Positions 63,377 through 64,000 of a stretch of 64,000 nucleotides of DNA are shown here, in pieces. The translations under genes and the position numbers were made by a program. Where the stretch lies: contig CAMAVS010000011.1 of assembly GCA_945861665.1 (NCBI GenBank), positions 1 to 64,000 of the forward strand, read 5' to 3'. Positions within the stretch are counted from its first letter, which is position 1. Each line of letters opens with the position of its first letter. The notes under the pieces are model-generated. The model did no database searches. It was not told where the DNA came from and worked only from the letters and a program-made list of their open reading frames with translations. This DNA comes from Chitinophaga pinensis (GTDB lineage: Bacteria; Bacteroidota; Bacteroidia; UBA4408).

Positions 63377-64000
63377 TTAGCTCAATGCTTGTTTAAGGTC
63401 TTCCAATAAGTCATCAATGTGTTCAATGCCAACACTAAAACGTAGCAACGAATCAACTACACCAACCCTCTCTCTTTCCTCTTTTGGTATCGATGCGTGT
63501 GTCATTGTTGCGGGGTGATTCACTAAGGATTCTACTCCACCCAATGATTCTGCCAAAGAGAATACTTGAAAATTAGATGCGATGCGGAATGTTTCTTCCT
63601 TATCTCCTTTTATCACTACAGAAACCATTCCTCCAAAATCGTGCATTTGTTTTTTTGCAATTTCGTGATTGGGGTGATCAATAAATCCTGGCCAATATAT
63701 TTTTTCAATTTTGGGATGTGATTTTAAATATTCGGCAACTTTTCTGCCATTGTAACAATGTCGTTCCATACGTATGTGCAATGTTTTTAAGCCACGAATT
63801 ACTAAAAAGCTGTCCATTGGTCCAGGTGTTGCACCGCAAGAATTATGTATAAAAGCAAGCTGCTCGTATAAACTATCGCTATTCAAACACAAGGCTCCCA
63901 TAATTACATCGCTGTGTCCACCCAAGTATTTTGTTACTGAGTGCATAATAATATCTGCTCCAAGTGCAAGTGGATTTTGTAAAAAGGGTGATGCAAAAGT
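63377..64000 (-). CDS. Cys/Met metabolism PLP enzyme, cystathionine gamma-synthase/lyase type (partial)
   Basis: The frame is open to the right edge, so 207 residues of the C-terminal part are visible; the ORF track's Met is internal. NPLALGADIIMHSVTKYLGG carries the PLP Lys in SVTKYLGGHSD. GPMDSFLVIRGLKTLHIRM and FSLAESLGGVESLVNHPATM follow, the family end with RFSVGIEHIDDLLEDL. It acts in transsulfuration. Synthase and lyase cannot be separated from this part. Confidence 0.92.
   Translation of the reverse strand, partial: TFASPFLQNPLALGADIIMHSVTKYLGGHSDVIMGALCLNSDSLYEQLAFIHNSCGATPGPMDSFLVIRGLKTLHIRMERHCYNGRKVAEYLKSHPKIEKIYWPGFIDHPNHEIAKKQMHDFGGMVSVVIKGDKEETFRIASNFQVFSLAESLGGVESLVNHPATMTHASIPKEERERVGVVDSLLRFSVGIEHIDDLLEDLKQALS

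Overview
The window is AT-rich chromosomal DNA from a member of the Bacteroidota. The signs are a 2,447-residue SprA (the type IX secretion outer-membrane translocon), at least seven secreted proteins ending in type IX (Por-type) C-terminal sorting domains, an ExbB-ExbD-ExbD-TonB-PstS-TPR operon of the Bacteroidota type, and repeated TAnnTTTG minus-7 promoter boxes. The exact taxon cannot be fixed from the sequence alone. I saw no rRNA, tRNA, CRISPR array, transposase or integrase.

Region 1 (1-13,776) is an accessory defence island read leftward. It contains three modules: (i) a MORC/MutL-type restriction-modification operon (small protein, XRE controller, C5-cytosine methyltransferase, GHKL ATPase, Z1 helicase, PD-(D/E)XK protein, unknown protein); (ii) a GmrSD-like DUF262/DUF1524 protein; (iii) a Zorya-like ZorA-ZorB-HNH operon. 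The modules are separated by 74-128 bp imperfect palindromes with a shared layout (ATAAC, 5-nt spacer, stem, loop, stem, one T, GTTAT). The two ends of each module match each other as an inverted repeat private to that module. This is the rule expected of integron cassettes and their attC sites, so the region may be an integrase-less cassette array (CALIN-like) carrying whole defence operons. A second hairpin family with an invariant CTCTTTT/AAATGTG core and covarying flanks occurs four times in the same island. This is the most interesting part of the window.

Region 2 (13,788-29,542) is core genome. A strong terminator bounds the island. Then come an ElaA acetyltransferase, a decayed VanZ-like gene, gcvH, sprA, ruvA and maeB (all leftward), a rightward cobB/DUF4296 pair, and leftward nadD, a LolC/E-type permease, a methyltransferase and rbfA.

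Region 3 (29,615-49,066) has two tandem type IX cargo paralogues (the first lacking an ATG start), polA, a SiaC-like remnant, an M20 amidohydrolase, DUF2461, a polyprenyl synthase, the ExbB/ExbD/ExbD/TonB/PstS/TPR operon, DsbD, a DUF4271 protein, HemD and heme A synthase.

Region 4 (49,067-64,000) has a half-length aldehyde dehydrogenase, a secreted blue-copper protein, a lipoprotein, urocanate hydratase with a DUF5522 partner, and a PLP-dependent ACC-deaminase-like enzyme. A probable copper-handling cluster follows: a multicopper oxidase fragment, a BNR-repeat protein with a CDCCP motif, a thioredoxin-like protein and an intact multicopper oxidase, all with type IX tails, next to an AraC regulator fused to a metal-binding domain. 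The window closes with a BaiN-type flavoprotein, a secreted M43 metalloprotease and a partial Cys/Met-metabolism PLP enzyme.
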